Source: Dallia pectoralis
Taxonomy: Eukaryota > Chordata > Actinopteri > Esociformes > Umbridae
Direction: 5' to 3'
Assembly: GCA_029465975.1 (NCBI GenBank)
Contig: CM055755.1
Location: 57,430 to 121,429 of the forward strand
Length of the DNA: 64,000 bases
Each line of letters opens with the position of its first letter. The first letter of the stretch is position 1. The translations under genes were made by a program, and so were the position numbers. This document shows positions 43,006 through 54,800 of this stretch, piece after piece. Under the pieces are notes generated by a model, which ran no database searches, was not told the origin of the DNA, and worked only from the letters and a program-made list of their open reading frames with translations.

Positions 43006-43044
43006 TAGCAATAACCTTAGCCATTTAAAGTGCCATCCAGTATA

Positions 43045-44785
43045 CCCAATTTAATATGTACCCAAAATAATATCTACCCACTAATAACATATACCCAATT
43101 TAATATGTACCCAAAATAATATCTACCCACTAATAACATATACCCAATTTAATATGTACCCAAAATAATATCTACCCACTAATAACATATACCCAATTTA
43201 ATATGTACCCAAAATAATATCTACCCACTAATAACATATACCCAATATAATATGTACCCAATATAATATCTACCCACTAATAACATATACCCAATTTAAT
43301 ATGTACCCAAAATAATATCTACCCACTAATAACATATACCCAATTTAATATGTACCCAAAATAATATCTACCCACTAATAACATATACCCAATTTAATAT
43401 GTACCCAAAATAATATCTACCCACTAATAACATATACCCAATTTAATATGTACCCAAAATAATATCTACCCACTAATAACATATACCCAATTTAATATGT
43501 ACCCAAAATAATATCTACCCACTAATAACATATACCCAATTTAATCTCATCTCATCTCATCTTCAATTTAATATGTACCCAAAATAATATCTACCCACTA
43601 ATAACATATACCCAATTTAATATGTACCCAAAATAATATCTACCCACTAATAACATATACCCAATTTAATATGTACCCAAAATAATATCTACCCACTAAT
43701 AACATATACCCAATTTAATATGTACCCAATATAATATCTACCCACTAATAACATATACCCAATTTAATATGTACCCAAAATAATATCTACCCACTAATAA
43801 CATATACCCAATATAATATGTACCCAATATAATATCTACCCACTAATAATATATACCCAATTTAATATGTACCCAAAATAATATCTACCCACTAATAACA
43901 TATACCCAATATAATATGTACCCAATATAATATCTACCCACTAATAATATATACCCAATTTAATATGTACCCAAAATAATATCTACCCACTAATAACATA
44001 TACCCAATATAATATGTACCCAACATAATATCTACCCACTAATAACATATACCCAATATAATATGTACCCAATATAATATCTACCCACTAATAACATATA
44101 CCCAATTTAATATGTACCCAAAATAATATCTACCCACTAATAACATATACCCAATTTAATATGTACCCAATATAATATATACCCACTAATAACATATACC
44201 CAATTTAATATGTACCCAATATAATATCTACCCACTAATAACATATACCCAATATAATATGTGCCTAATATAATATGTACCCACTAATAACATATACCCA
44301 ATATAATATATACATAATACAATATCTACCCACTAATAACATATACCCAATATAATATGTGCCTAATATAATATGTACCCACTAATAACATATACCCAAT
44401 ATAATATATACATAATACAATATCTACCCACTAATAACATATACCCAATATAATATGTGCCTAATATAATATCTACCCACTAATAACATATACCCAATAT
44501 AATATGTACCCACTAATAACATATACCCAATATAATATATACCCACTAATAACATATACCCAATATAATATGTGCCTAATATAATATGTACCCACTAATA
44601 ACATATACCCAATATAATATATACATAATACAATATCTACCCACTAATAACATATACCCAATATAATATGTGCCTAATATAATATCTACCCACTAATAAC
44701 ATATACCCAATATAATATGTACCTAATATAATATCTACCCACTAATAACATACCAAATATAATATGAACCCAATATAATATATGA
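43045..44785 (+). repeat. Minisatellite, 49-base higher-order unit
   Basis: About 35 copies of a unit made of three related 16-17-base monomers (ATATACCCAATTTAAT, ATGTACCCAAAATAAT, ATCTACCCACTAATAAC). From about 44260 the order changes and new monomers (GTGCCTAATATAAT, ATATACATAATACAAT) appear. Interrupted by 19 foreign bases at 43547-43565. Confidence 0.95.
43546..43566 (-). mobile_element. Minimal Rex3 tail insertion (about 19 bases)
   Basis: CTCATCTCATCTCATCTTC interrupts the 49-base array and is flanked on both sides by AATTTAAT. It is the reverse complement of the Rex3 3' end (GAAGATGAGATGAGA), as seen at 13869 and 51018. Confidence 0.55.
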
Positions 44786-46015
44786 AACAGCCATCAATAG
44801 GTAACACTAGAGGATGGAACAGCCATCAATAGATACCACTAAAGAATGGAACAGCCATCAATAGATAACACTAGAGGATGGAACAGCCATTAAAAGATAA
44901 GACTAGAGGATGGAACAGCCATTAATAGATAACACTAGAGGATGGAACAGCCATCAATAGATAACAGTAAAGGATGGAACAGTCATTAATAGATAACACT
45001 AGAGGATGGAACAGCCATCAATAGATAACACTAGAGGATGGAACAGCCATCAATAGATAACACTAGAGGATGGAACAGCCATCAATAGATAACACTAGAG
45101 GATGGAACAGCCATCAATAGATAACAGTAAAGGATGGAACAGTCATTAATAGATAACACTAGAGGATGGAACAGCCATCAATAGATAACACTAGAGGATG
45201 GAACAGCCATTAATAGATAACACTAGAGGATGGACAGATGGAACAGTTATCAATAGATAACACTAAAGGATGGAACAGTCATCAATAGATAACACTAGAG
45301 GATGGACAGATGGAACAGCCATCAATAGATAACACTAGAGGATGGAACAGCCAATAATAGATAACACTAGAGGATGGAACAGCCATTAATAGATAACAGT
45401 AAAGGATGGACAGATGGAACAGTCATCAATAGATCACACTAGAGGATGGAACAGCCATCAATAGATAACACTAGAGGATGGAACAGCCATTAATAGATAA
45501 CACTAGAGGATGGAACAGCCATCAATAGATAACAGTAAAGGATGGACAGATGGAACAGCCATCAATAGATAACACTAGAGGATGGAACAGCCATCAATAG
45601 ATAACACTAGAGGATGGAACAGCCATTAATAGATAACACTAGAGGATGGACAGATGGAACAGTTATCAATAGATAACACTAAAGGATGGAACAGTCATCA
45701 ATAGATAACACTAGAGGATGGACAGATGGAACAGCCATCAATAGATAACACTAGAGGATGGAACAGCCAATAATAGATAACACTAGAGGATGGAACAGCC
45801 ATTAATATATAACAGTAAAGGATGGACAGATGGAACAGTCATCAATAGATCACACTAGAGGATGGAACAGCCATCAATAGATCACACTAGAGGATGGAAC
45901 AGTCATCAATAGATAAAACTAGAGGATGGAACAGCCATTAATATATAAGACTAGAGAATGGAACAGCCATTAATAGATAACACTAGAGGATGAATAGATA
46001 GAACAGCCATCAAAC
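44786..46015 (+). repeat. Minisatellite, unit 32 bases
   Basis: About 37 copies of a unit with GATGGAACAGCCATCAATAG and ATAACACTAGAG. Some copies carry an extra GATGGACA. A block of about 430 bases (from about 45180 and again from about 45610) is itself repeated. Confidence 0.95.
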
Positions 46016-46159
46016 AACACCATTATGACCAGTGTTTTATTACTAAGTTTAAGTATATTAGCAGTCATCCAGTTAATGTCTGATGAAATCTGATGATACC
46101 AAGACAATGTTGTTGAATGATCTATCCAGGTTTAATATGTAGATAGTGGGTTTGAAACC

Positions 46160-46425
46160 TGCAGAAACACAATGTCATTAGAATGAGGCAGTGATGCCCA
46201 GTTTAATAATGGCATTAGAATGAGGCAGTGATGCCCAGTTTAATAATGGCATTAGAATGAGGCAGTGATGCCGACATTAATAATGGCATGAGAATGAGGC
46301 AGTGATGCCCACATTAATAATGGCATTAGAATGAGGCAGTGATGCCCACATTAATAATGGCATTAGAATGAGGCAGTGATGCCCACTTTGATAATGGCAT
46401 TAGAATGAGGCAGTGATGGTACTTT
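46160..46425 (+). repeat. Minisatellite, unit 37 bases
   Basis: Seven copies of a unit with GCATTAGAATGAGGCAGTGA and TGCCCACATTAATAATG. Confidence 0.95.
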
Positions 46426-47025
46426 AAAAATGTGGTAAGCAAAATGAGATTGACTCATTTCATAGGAATTTGAGAAATGAGGTACAAGTTGCAATCGCAA
46501 AAGCTTAGATGAGCTACTGTCCAACATCCACATAGAACTTTTAGTTTACAGCCTACCATGTTTCAGAGCCTACTGTGTTTCACAGCCTACCGTGTTTCAC
46601 AGAACAGATGTAAGAGCTCACAACATTCAGTTACTAAATATGCCCCGATTGTTGAAAAAACATATCTCAATGAGATGATACAAAACAAGAGAGACATGGT
46701 GGAATCTATTTTATTTTTATTGCCTATTGAATGGAATAAAACATCAGCAAACGAGAACAGAACCACCAAACCAGAGGGGGATCATGTGATAAGGCACAAT
46801 GAAAATGTGTCCTAATGACACTCCATTACCTTTATAGTGCACTATCTTTTTACAAGGACCCTACTAGTCGTGCCAAGGACATGTTCTATAGGCAAAAGGT
46901 TGCATCTGGGGCTCATTTAGCCCTAGTACTTATTGAAGGTCTGGAGCTTTGCAGACAACATATCCCTCTAAACAACATTAGACCTTGAAGTCAGTTGCCA
47001 GGGGTATGGGGGTAGCCAGTAGTCA
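46426..47025. other. Unique stretch
   Basis: Short triplication at about 46556-46602 (GCCTACCGTGTTTCACA). An open stretch at 46558-46815 has no recognisable domain. No gene seen. Confidence 0.4.
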
Positions 47026-47110
47026 GGGTATGGTTAGGGTATGGTTAGGGTATGGTTACTGTATGGGATGGTTAGGGTATGGGATGGTTAGGGTATGGTT
47101 AGGGTATTCA
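47026..47110 (+). repeat. Short array GGGTATGGTTA
   Basis: About seven copies of TAGGGTATGGT, telomere-like. Confidence 0.85.
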
Positions 47111-47948
47111 ATAGTCAGACTGGACAGTCAAGTCAGAATATGGCCCTGTTTTAGCTATAGTTAAATTTGCTCTAACAACTGTACCACTGTAGTGTTCATT
47201 CTACCTGTAATACATATTACATTGACTCCTAACCCCAACCCTAACCCAATTATCAGCATCCTCCCAACCCAATTATCAGCATCCTCCCAACCCAATCATC
47301 AGCATCCTCCCAACCCAAATATCAGCATCCTCCCAACCCAAATATCAGCATCCTCCTAACCCAATTATCAGCATCCTCCTAACCCAATTATCAGCATCCT
47401 CCCAACCCAAATATCAGCATCCTCCTAACCCAAATATCAGCATCCTCCTAACCCAATTATCAGCATCCTCCTAACCCAATTATCAGCATCCTCCCAACCC
47501 AAATATCAGCATCCTCCTAATTATCAGCATCCTCCCAACCCAAATATCAGCATCCTCCTAACCCAATTATCAGCATCCTCCTAACCCAATTATCAGCATC
47601 CTCCTAACCCAATTATCAGCATCCTCCCAACCCAATTATCAGCATCCTCCCAACCCAAATATCAGCATCCTCCTAACCCAATTATCAGCATCCTCCTAAC
47701 CCAATTATCAGCATCCTCCCAACCCAATTATCAGCATCCTCCCAACCCAAATATCAGCATCCTCCTAACCCAATTATCAGCATCCTCCTAACCCAATCAT
47801 CAGCATCCTCCTAACTAGGGATGCACCGAAATGAAAATTCTTGGCCGAAACCGAAAACCGAAAAAGAGGAAACCAAGACCGAAAACCGAAACACCGAAAT
47901 AAATTATGCCAATTATTAGTACCATTGCATTTATGGATATGAGGCACC

Positions 47949-48514
47949 AAGGGCGTAGGTTTGGTCTCAGCTTCGGTGGGGACATCTCTCCCCCCCCCTC
48001 CGGCAAGTGAACTTTTACTGAGAATAATGTGATTATTTTTGCGTTTAGTTGAGACAATAGCCTGTTGCTTTTAGATGGTAATGCTGTTTGTCAGATTCAA
48101 TATATTGTAGCGACCCTGGTGATGCCACTACTCCGCCCCTACTAATGGGATATCCCAAATAGGCCACATTACATAAGCAAAATATACACAGGAAACATTT
48201 CCACTGTTTATTGTGACTGCAAGATTCTAACATATGGGGTATGTATTAACAGAAAGCACTGGTAACTTTACCATTGTCTTCAGTCACTCTCCTGTGTACT
48301 TATAGCGTGTCAGATAACTCCCTTCCCCTAGGTTTTTTAGCCAATCAAATTACGGCGTTTCTAGTACCGTCCTCCTGGCGCTGCGGTCGGAATTGACCCA
48401 AATCGCTTCACAAACTCATAACGGAGTTCGCTAAAATATTAGTGGGGACAATTTAGTCATGTTAAAATGTTGTTGGGGACATGTCCCCAGCGTCCCCCCC
48501 TAAATCTACGCCCA
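47949..48514. mobile_element. Small DNA element nested in the hAT element
   Basis: Bounded by GGGCGTAGGTTT and, inverted, AAATCTACGCCC (11 of 12 matches), with GGGGACAT and ATGTCCCC pairing further in. No coding capacity seen. Length about 566 bases. Confidence 0.7.
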
Positions 48515-48578
48515 TGTGAAGCACTTTCTTGCAGGATTTCACTGAACATATCAGACAACGAGGGTGCATGCCCCTCAT

Positions 48579-48941
48579 CTAGTGCAGAGAGACGAGTCTT
48601 TTTTCTGCGCTCTGATCTCCGTGCGCTGCTGCTCCGTGCGCTGCTGCTCCGTGCGCTGCTGCTCCGTGCCCTACTGCTCCGTGCGCTACTGCTCCGTGCC
48701 CTACTGCTCCGTGCCCTACTGCTCCGTGCCCTACTGCTCCGTGCCCTGCTGCTCCGTGCGCTGCTGCTCCGTGCCCTACTGCTCCGTGCGCTACTGCTCC
48801 GTCTCCACGCGGTTTCTCCGCATCCATCGCCGCCTGGATCATTTCTCGTGCGCGCTGCTTTATTTCTGCATCCAAGTAATGGTCTTTATAACGCGGATCA
48901 AGTACAGTCGCGATGAAGTGCAGAGGATCCGAATAGATCAC
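48579..48941 (-). pseudogene. hAT transposase fragment with an Ala-His-Gly repeat
   Basis: The - strand reads LHFIATVLDPRYKDHYLDAE and IKQRAREMIQAAMDAEK, a conserved stretch of the hAT catalytic region. It then reads a repeat (GAVAHGAVGH) produced by 15-base tandem copies (CTGCTCCGTGCGCTA-like) at 48621-48803. The downstream dimerisation region is missing. Confidence 0.75.
48621..48803 (+). repeat. Minisatellite, unit 15 bases, inside the transposase fragment
   Basis: About 12 copies of CTGCTGCTCCGTGCG, in frame with the transposase, adding five residues per copy. Confidence 0.9.
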
Positions 48942-49234
48942 AACATTTTTCGGCCGTATTGTTTCGGTGATAAAAGTGTTTCGGCCGAAAACCGAAAATG
49001 CCCTTTTGGGCCATTTTCGGCCGAAAATTTTCGGTGGCCGAATATTCGGTGCATCCCTACTCCTAACCCAATCATCAGCATCCTCCTAACCCAATCATCA
49101 GCATCCTCCTAACCCAATTATCAGCATCCTCCCAACCCAAATATCAGCATCCTCCTAACCCTAACTCCAACCTCCTTCACTAGATTTTGCTGCATAATAA
49201 GACAATAATGAAATCCATTTTAAGCTCCTGAGGC

Positions 49235-51043
49235 AAAGCAGCGGGTGTGGGAGAAGTTTGGAGAAGCTATGGAGAAGGACTTTCGGTCGGCACCAAAATG
49301 CTTCTGGAAAACCGTTCGGCACCTCAGAAGGGGAAAACGGGGAACCATCCAAGCTGTGTACAGTAAGGATGGGACACTGTTGACCTCAACTGATGATGTG
49401 ATCGGGCGCTGGAAAGAGCATTTTGAGGAGCTCCTGAATCCGACCTACACGCCCTCTAGTACAGAGGCAGAGCTGGAGGCTGATGGAGGGTCATCGTCAG
49501 TTTCCCTGGGGGAAGTCGCTGAGGTAGTCAAACAACTCCACAGTGGCAAAGCCCCAGGGACTGATGAGATTCGTCCAGAAATGCTAAAAGCTTTGGGTGG
49601 GGAAGGGCTGTCTTGGTTGACACGCCTCTTCAACATTGCATGGAAGTCTGGGACAGTGCCAGAGGAGTGGCAGACCGGGGTGGTGGTTCCCCTCTTTAAA
49701 AAGGGGGACCAGAGGTGTGTGCCAATTACAGAGGTATCACACTCCTCAGCCTCCCTGGTAAAGTGTACTCCAAAGTGCTGGAAAGGAGGGTTCGGCCAAT
49801 AGTCGAACCTCAGATTGAAGAGGAACAATGCGGTTTTCGTCCTGGCCGGGAACCACGGACCAGCTCTTTACTCTCGCAAGGATCCTGGAGGGGGCCTGGG
49901 AGTATGCCCATCCAGTCTACATGTGTTTTGTGGATCTGGAGAAGGCGTATGACCGGGTACCCCGGGATCTTTTGTGGGAGGTGCTGCGGGAGTATGGGGT
50001 GAGGGGGTCTCTTCTCAGGGCCATCCAATCTCTGTACGCTCAAAGCATGAGCTGTGTCCGTGTCCTCGGCAGTAAGTCGGATTCGTTCCCGGTGGGGGTT
50101 GGCCTCCGCCAGGGCTGCGCTTTGTCACCAATCCTGTTTGTAATATTCATGGACAGGATATCAAGGCGTAGTCATGGGGGGAGGGGTTCCCGTTCGGTGG
50201 GCTGATGGTCACATCACTGCTTTTTGCGGATGATGTGGTCCTGATGGCCTCATCGGTCGGTGACCTTCAGCACTCACTGGATCGGTTCGCAGCCGAGTGT
50301 GAAGCGGCTGGGATGAGGGTTAGCACCTCTAAATCTGAGGCCATGACTCTCAGCAGGAAACCGGTGGAGTGCCTACTCCGGGTAGGGAATGAGTCCTTAC
50401 TCCAAGTGAAGGAGTTCAAGTACCTCGGGGTCCTGTTCGCGAGTGAGGGAACAATGGAGCGGGAGTTTGGTCGGAGGATCGGAGCAGCGGGGGCGGTGTT
50501 GCATTCGCTTCACCGCACCGTTGTGACGAAAAGAGAGCTGAGCCGAAAGGCAAAGCTCTCGATCTACCGGTCAATCTTTGTTCCTACCCTCACCTATGGT
50601 CATGAAAGCTGGGTCATGACCGAAAGAACGAGATCGCGGGTACAAGCGGCCGAAATGGGTTTTCTCAGAAAGGTGGCTGGCCTCTCCCTTAGGAATAGGG
50701 TGAGAAGCTCAGTCATCCGAGAGGAACTCGGAGTAGAGCCGCTGCTCCTTTGCATAGAAAGGAGCCAGTTGAGGTGGTTCGGGCATCTTGTAAGAATGCC
50801 ACCTGGGCGCCTCCCTAGAGAGGTGTTCCAGGCACGTCCAGCTGGGAGGAGACCTCGGGGAAGACCCAGGACTAGGTGGAGAGATTATATCTCCACACTG
50901 GCCTGGGAACGCCTCGGGATTCCCCAGTCAGAGCTGGCTAATGTTGCCCGGGAAAGGGAAGTTTGGGGTCCCCTGCTAGAGCTGCTACCCCCGCGACCCG
51001 ACCCCGGATAAGCGGTTGAAGATGAGATGAGAGATGAGATGGT
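49235..51043 (+). mobile_element. Rex3-type (RTE clade) LINE, 5'-truncated, frameshifted
   Basis: Reverse transcriptase blocks run in order through three frames: GKAPGTDEIRPEMLKALG (49550), VPEEWQTGVVVPLFKKGD (49660), then ANYRGITLLSLPGKVYSK, GFRPG, FVDLEKAYDRVPR (motif A, about 49927), GLRQGCALSPILF (motif B, about 50101) and LLFADDVVLMASS (motif C, about 50216). It continues with KYLGVLFASEG, then to RWFGHLVRMPPGRLPREV and LLPPRPDPG (stop 51011). Frame changes near 49715, 49840 and 50200 make it inactive as read. The 3' tail is GATGAGAT repeats, typical of Rex3. The endonuclease domain is absent. Confidence 0.9.
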
Positions 51044-51655
51044 ACAAACATTGGGAGAAGTCGAAGCTCTATCAAAACAAAATTATGATAATACAGTTTT
51101 GAATGATAAAGTGCATTTTTATAATGTTTATATAGATATAGTACCATCCCACAAATCAAAAAACAATAATAAAGAACGAAGAAAAAAAATCTTTCTCTAT
51201 CCAAGCTAATGCAGAAAAGTCTCCGTTAATATACCACAATTCCTGTGTTTTATCATAACAGTTGTATTGACCAAGGCCACGCTGGGGAGAGAAGCAAAGA
51301 GGGAGATGACAGAAGAGAGAACAAAGGGAGGAAGTAGAGGAAGAGAGATCAGAAAGAATAAGGCTGGTAAAGGAATGATGGCAAAGAGGACAGAAGAAGC
51401 AAGATGAAGAAGCTAGAAGAAAGAAATTAGGGAAAGAAAAAAAATAGGAAGCTAGAAAAGGGACGGGTAAAGACAATTGACCCAGAGGGATGAAGACGTT
51501 GCTTAAAGAGGGTCAGCAAGAAATTGGTTAACAGTGAGGACAGGTGGTACATGGTCATTGCTATTAAGAACCGGTGGTGAACGGAGGTTAATAATGAGAA
51601 CCGGTGGTGAACGATGGTTAATACAGTGGTTGGCAAAAGCTGGCTAACACACTGC
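51044..51655. other. Region 3' of gbe1
   Basis: A purine-rich stretch (51290-51440, GAGAAAGGAAGA-like) and a short duplicated GAACCGGTGGTGAACG (51569 and 51598). No gene. The gbe1 3' UTR should lie here. Confidence 0.5.
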
Positions 51656-51656
51656 T

Positions 51657-51787
51657 GGTGTTGACAGAGGCAGTGCTCTGATAACAGAGGCAGTGCTCTG
51701 ATAACAGAGGCAGTGCTCTGATAACAGAGGCAGTGCTCTGATAACAGAGGCAGTGCTCTAATAACAGAGGCAGTGCTCTAATAACAG
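51657..51787 (+). repeat. Minisatellite, unit 20 bases, reaching the gbe1 stop codon
   Basis: About six copies of CAGTGCTCTGATAACAGAGG, reaching leftwards to 51657 from the last codons of gbe1. Units nearest the gene have CTCTA rather than CTCTG, and this difference makes the TAG stop on the - strand. Confidence 0.9.
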
Positions 51788-51840
51788 GACTCTGCGTCAT
51801 CGTTCCCCAGGATCAGAGCTGTTCTGCAGGGGATGTACAC
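51778..51840 (-). CDS. gbe1: gbe1 last coding exon
   Basis: 63 bases; acceptor CTCTCCCATAG. Encodes VYIPCRTALILGNDDAESCY and TAG at 51778-51780. VYIP-R-ALIL matches the family's C-terminal strand. The last three residues and stop lie in the first unit of the adjoining minisatellite. Confidence 0.9.
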   Translation of the reverse strand: MYIPCRTALILGNDDAESCY

Positions 51841-54800
51841 CTATGGGAGAGAGGAGATAGTTTCCCTTTAGTATAATCTGACAGTGAAAACAAATACAAT
51901 AAAAAAACTGAAAATGTAAATAATAATTAAACAAAACAAATTAAAGAACACGGGTTGTTTGAAATAAAGTACCCTTCTGGCGTAATATAGAGAACCCTGC
52001 TAACGTCATACAGAGAACCCTGCTAACGTCATACAGAGAACCCTGCTAATGTCATACAGAGAACCCTGCTAATGTCATACAGTGAACCCTGCTAATGTCA
52101 TACAGAGAACCCTGCTAATGTCATACAGAGAACCCTGCTAATGTCATACAGAGAACCCTGCTAATGTCATACAGAGAACCCTGCTAATGTCATACAGAGA
52201 ACCCTGCTAATGTCATACAGAGAACCCTGCTAATGTCATACAGAGAACCCTGCTAATGTCATACAGAGAACCCTGCTAATGTCATACAGAGAACCCTGCT
52301 AATGTCATACAGAGAACCCTGCTAATGTCATACAGAGAACCCTGCTAATGTCATACAGAGAACCCGGCTCATGTCACAGATAAACATGATGATGCATAGT
52401 AGGGAGCAAGAGCTTTGTGTGTTTGATTTTACCACCCTAAAACCAGGTCAGATGACTGTAGGGTTAGCTAACCTAATGCTAATAGATGACTGTAGGGTTA
52501 GCTAACCTAATGCTAATAGATGACTGTAGGGTTAGCTAACCTAATGCTAATAGATGACTGTAGGGTTAGCTAACCTAATGCTAATAGATGACTGTAGGGT
52601 TAGCTAACCTAGCTAAAAGTCTGTCTATACACTGTCAATGAGAAATTGAGGACTGTCCCACTGTTTCCCCATAGACTTACTTGCGTAACCAAAACAGAGT
52701 TTTAGGCTGTTGTGAAAGTAGCTGATTGACAGATGCATCAAAATCATAAAGCTTTTCCGAATATCCTATCAACAATCTAGACTCCATCCTCCCTCCTGTC
52801 TCTGTTGTCAGTTATCTGAATCATTTGGATCGTCACGCCATGTCTGAATCATTTGGATAGTCACGCCATGTCTGAATCATTTGGATAGTGACGCCATGTC
52901 TGAATCATTTGGATAGTCACACCATGTCTGAATCATTTGGATTGAGTGAGAGTCTGTTATTGAATCATTAGATAGGACAGCACTTGTCATGACCTACCAG
53001 CATAGAGTTATCTCTCTGGTTGAAGGGTTGAGGCTCAGTGAAGAACTCAGTGTTGTGATTCAGACGACCGTGTCCTCCATATTGCTTCTCATCACTGTCC
53101 AGTTTGATGGTGTATCTATAGAAGTCAGGGTTTAAAGAAAACTGGCACGATGCAGGAGAGACGTGAATATGGAAGACAAGACTCGATTTAGGAAGATTCA
53201 ACAGGTCCCTTCAAACAAATACCTTGGAATTTGGATTGAAAGTGACCTTTCAGTTAAGAAACACACCGATAAGCTTAAGTGTAAAGAGACAAATGTTCAG
53301 TCAACAAACCCACTTAACACTAAAACTTTAACAAGCTCATTGCTATGTTTATTTAACCCTAACCCTTTAATTAACCAGACTGGGTTAGGGTTACTGGACC
53401 CCGCCAGTTCCTAGTATTAAGATACAATATAATAGGTCAGGGACAGGGGACAGCCTGAATTAAATGCTGAGGAAAACGTTTGCATGTTAGGTCACTGTTG
53501 AATCTTTTGATAGAATGTAACCTGCAGCATTTGACTATGTACTATGTGCTAAGTACTATGTGCTTTCATAGTAGATATGATGACTGAATACCTTATATGA
53601 TCACTCATTCTATTGTTCTAAATGTATTATCAGATAACCGTTTGGTGACTATACTATAGATATGTAGCATTGATTTGCCTAAAATGTTCATATTGAATTA
53701 CAAAATCACCACCCTGATGGTACAGTAACTTAAATAGGATTCAAACCAACAACAATCTTGGTTTCGGTAGTGTTTGGCTGTAACAACAGAGCCACGAACT
53801 ATTTCAGATGTTTTCCGACCCAGGATAAACTCTATGCAAGACAGGGGAAGATGGTATTAATGGACAGGCCAGGAGACAGGTTTGGACTGTGTGGATTAGC
53901 ACTTGTGCTAATGTAAGCGTGGGGTTGTACTGTACTAAGTTTGATGTACTGTACTATGTTTGATGTACTGTACTATGTTTGTTTATTATTTGTATGGTCT
54001 TCATTCCAGCATAATTAATTATAATCATAATCGAGTTATTATAAGCATAATCGAGCTCTTTCATAGAGTATGCACAAATGTAATCATAGAGTATGCACAA
54101 ATGTAATCATAGAGTATGCACTAATGTAATCAGAGTATGCACTAATGTAATCATAGAGTATGCACTAATGTAATCATAGAGTATGCACTAATGTAATAAT
54201 AGAGTATGCACCAATGTAATCATAGAGTATGCACTAATGTAATCATAGAGTATGCACTAATGTAATCATAGAGTATGCACTAATGTAATCATAGAGTATG
54301 CACTAATGTAATAATAGAGTATGCACTAATGTAATCATAGAGTATGCACAAATGTAATCATAGAGTATGCACAAATGTAATCATAGAGTATGCACTAATG
54401 TAATCATAGAGTATGCACAAATGTAATCATAGAGTATGCACTAATGTAATCATAGAGTATGCACAAATGTAATCATAGAGTATGCACTAATGTAATCATA
54501 GAGTATGCACAAATGTAATCATAGAGTATGCACTAATGTAATCATAGAGTATGCACTAATGTAATAATAGAGTATGCACTAATGTAATCATAGAGTATGC
54601 ACAAATGTAATCATAGAGTATGCACTAATGTAATCATAGAGTATGCACTAATGTAATAATAGAGTATGCACATGTAATGAAAACATACCATATTAATCTG
54701 ATGCTTCATGCAAACAAGTACTTGGAGGAACAATAGACTTCCTTTTTACAGCAAAAAGGATACTTTCCAGGAAAATGCACAGCTACTCTGTAGTCCTTCT

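Larger units (their letters stand above)
47816..49059 (-). mobile_element. hAT-family transposon with truncated transposase and nested element
   Basis: Terminal inverted repeats TAGGGATGCACCGAA and TTCGGTGCATCCCTA, flanked by a perfect 8-base target duplication CTCCTAAC (47808-47815 and 49060-49067), define a hAT element of 1,244 bases. It contains a short piece of transposase on the - strand and a nested insertion at about 47949-48514. CCGAAAACCGAAA-type repeats lie at both ends. Non-autonomous. Confidence 0.95.
47225..49165 (+). repeat. Minisatellite, unit 23 bases, split by a hAT element
   Basis: About 25 copies of CAGCATCCTCCTAACCCAAT(T/A)AT at 47235-47815, continuing at 49060-49165 after the transposon. 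The array therefore existed before the insertion. Confidence 0.95.

Noticed and set aside
39450..46015. CRISPR-like array of regularly spaced short repeats
   Set aside because: The spacers repeat as well, there are no unique spacers, and the sequence is eukaryotic. These are minisatellites.
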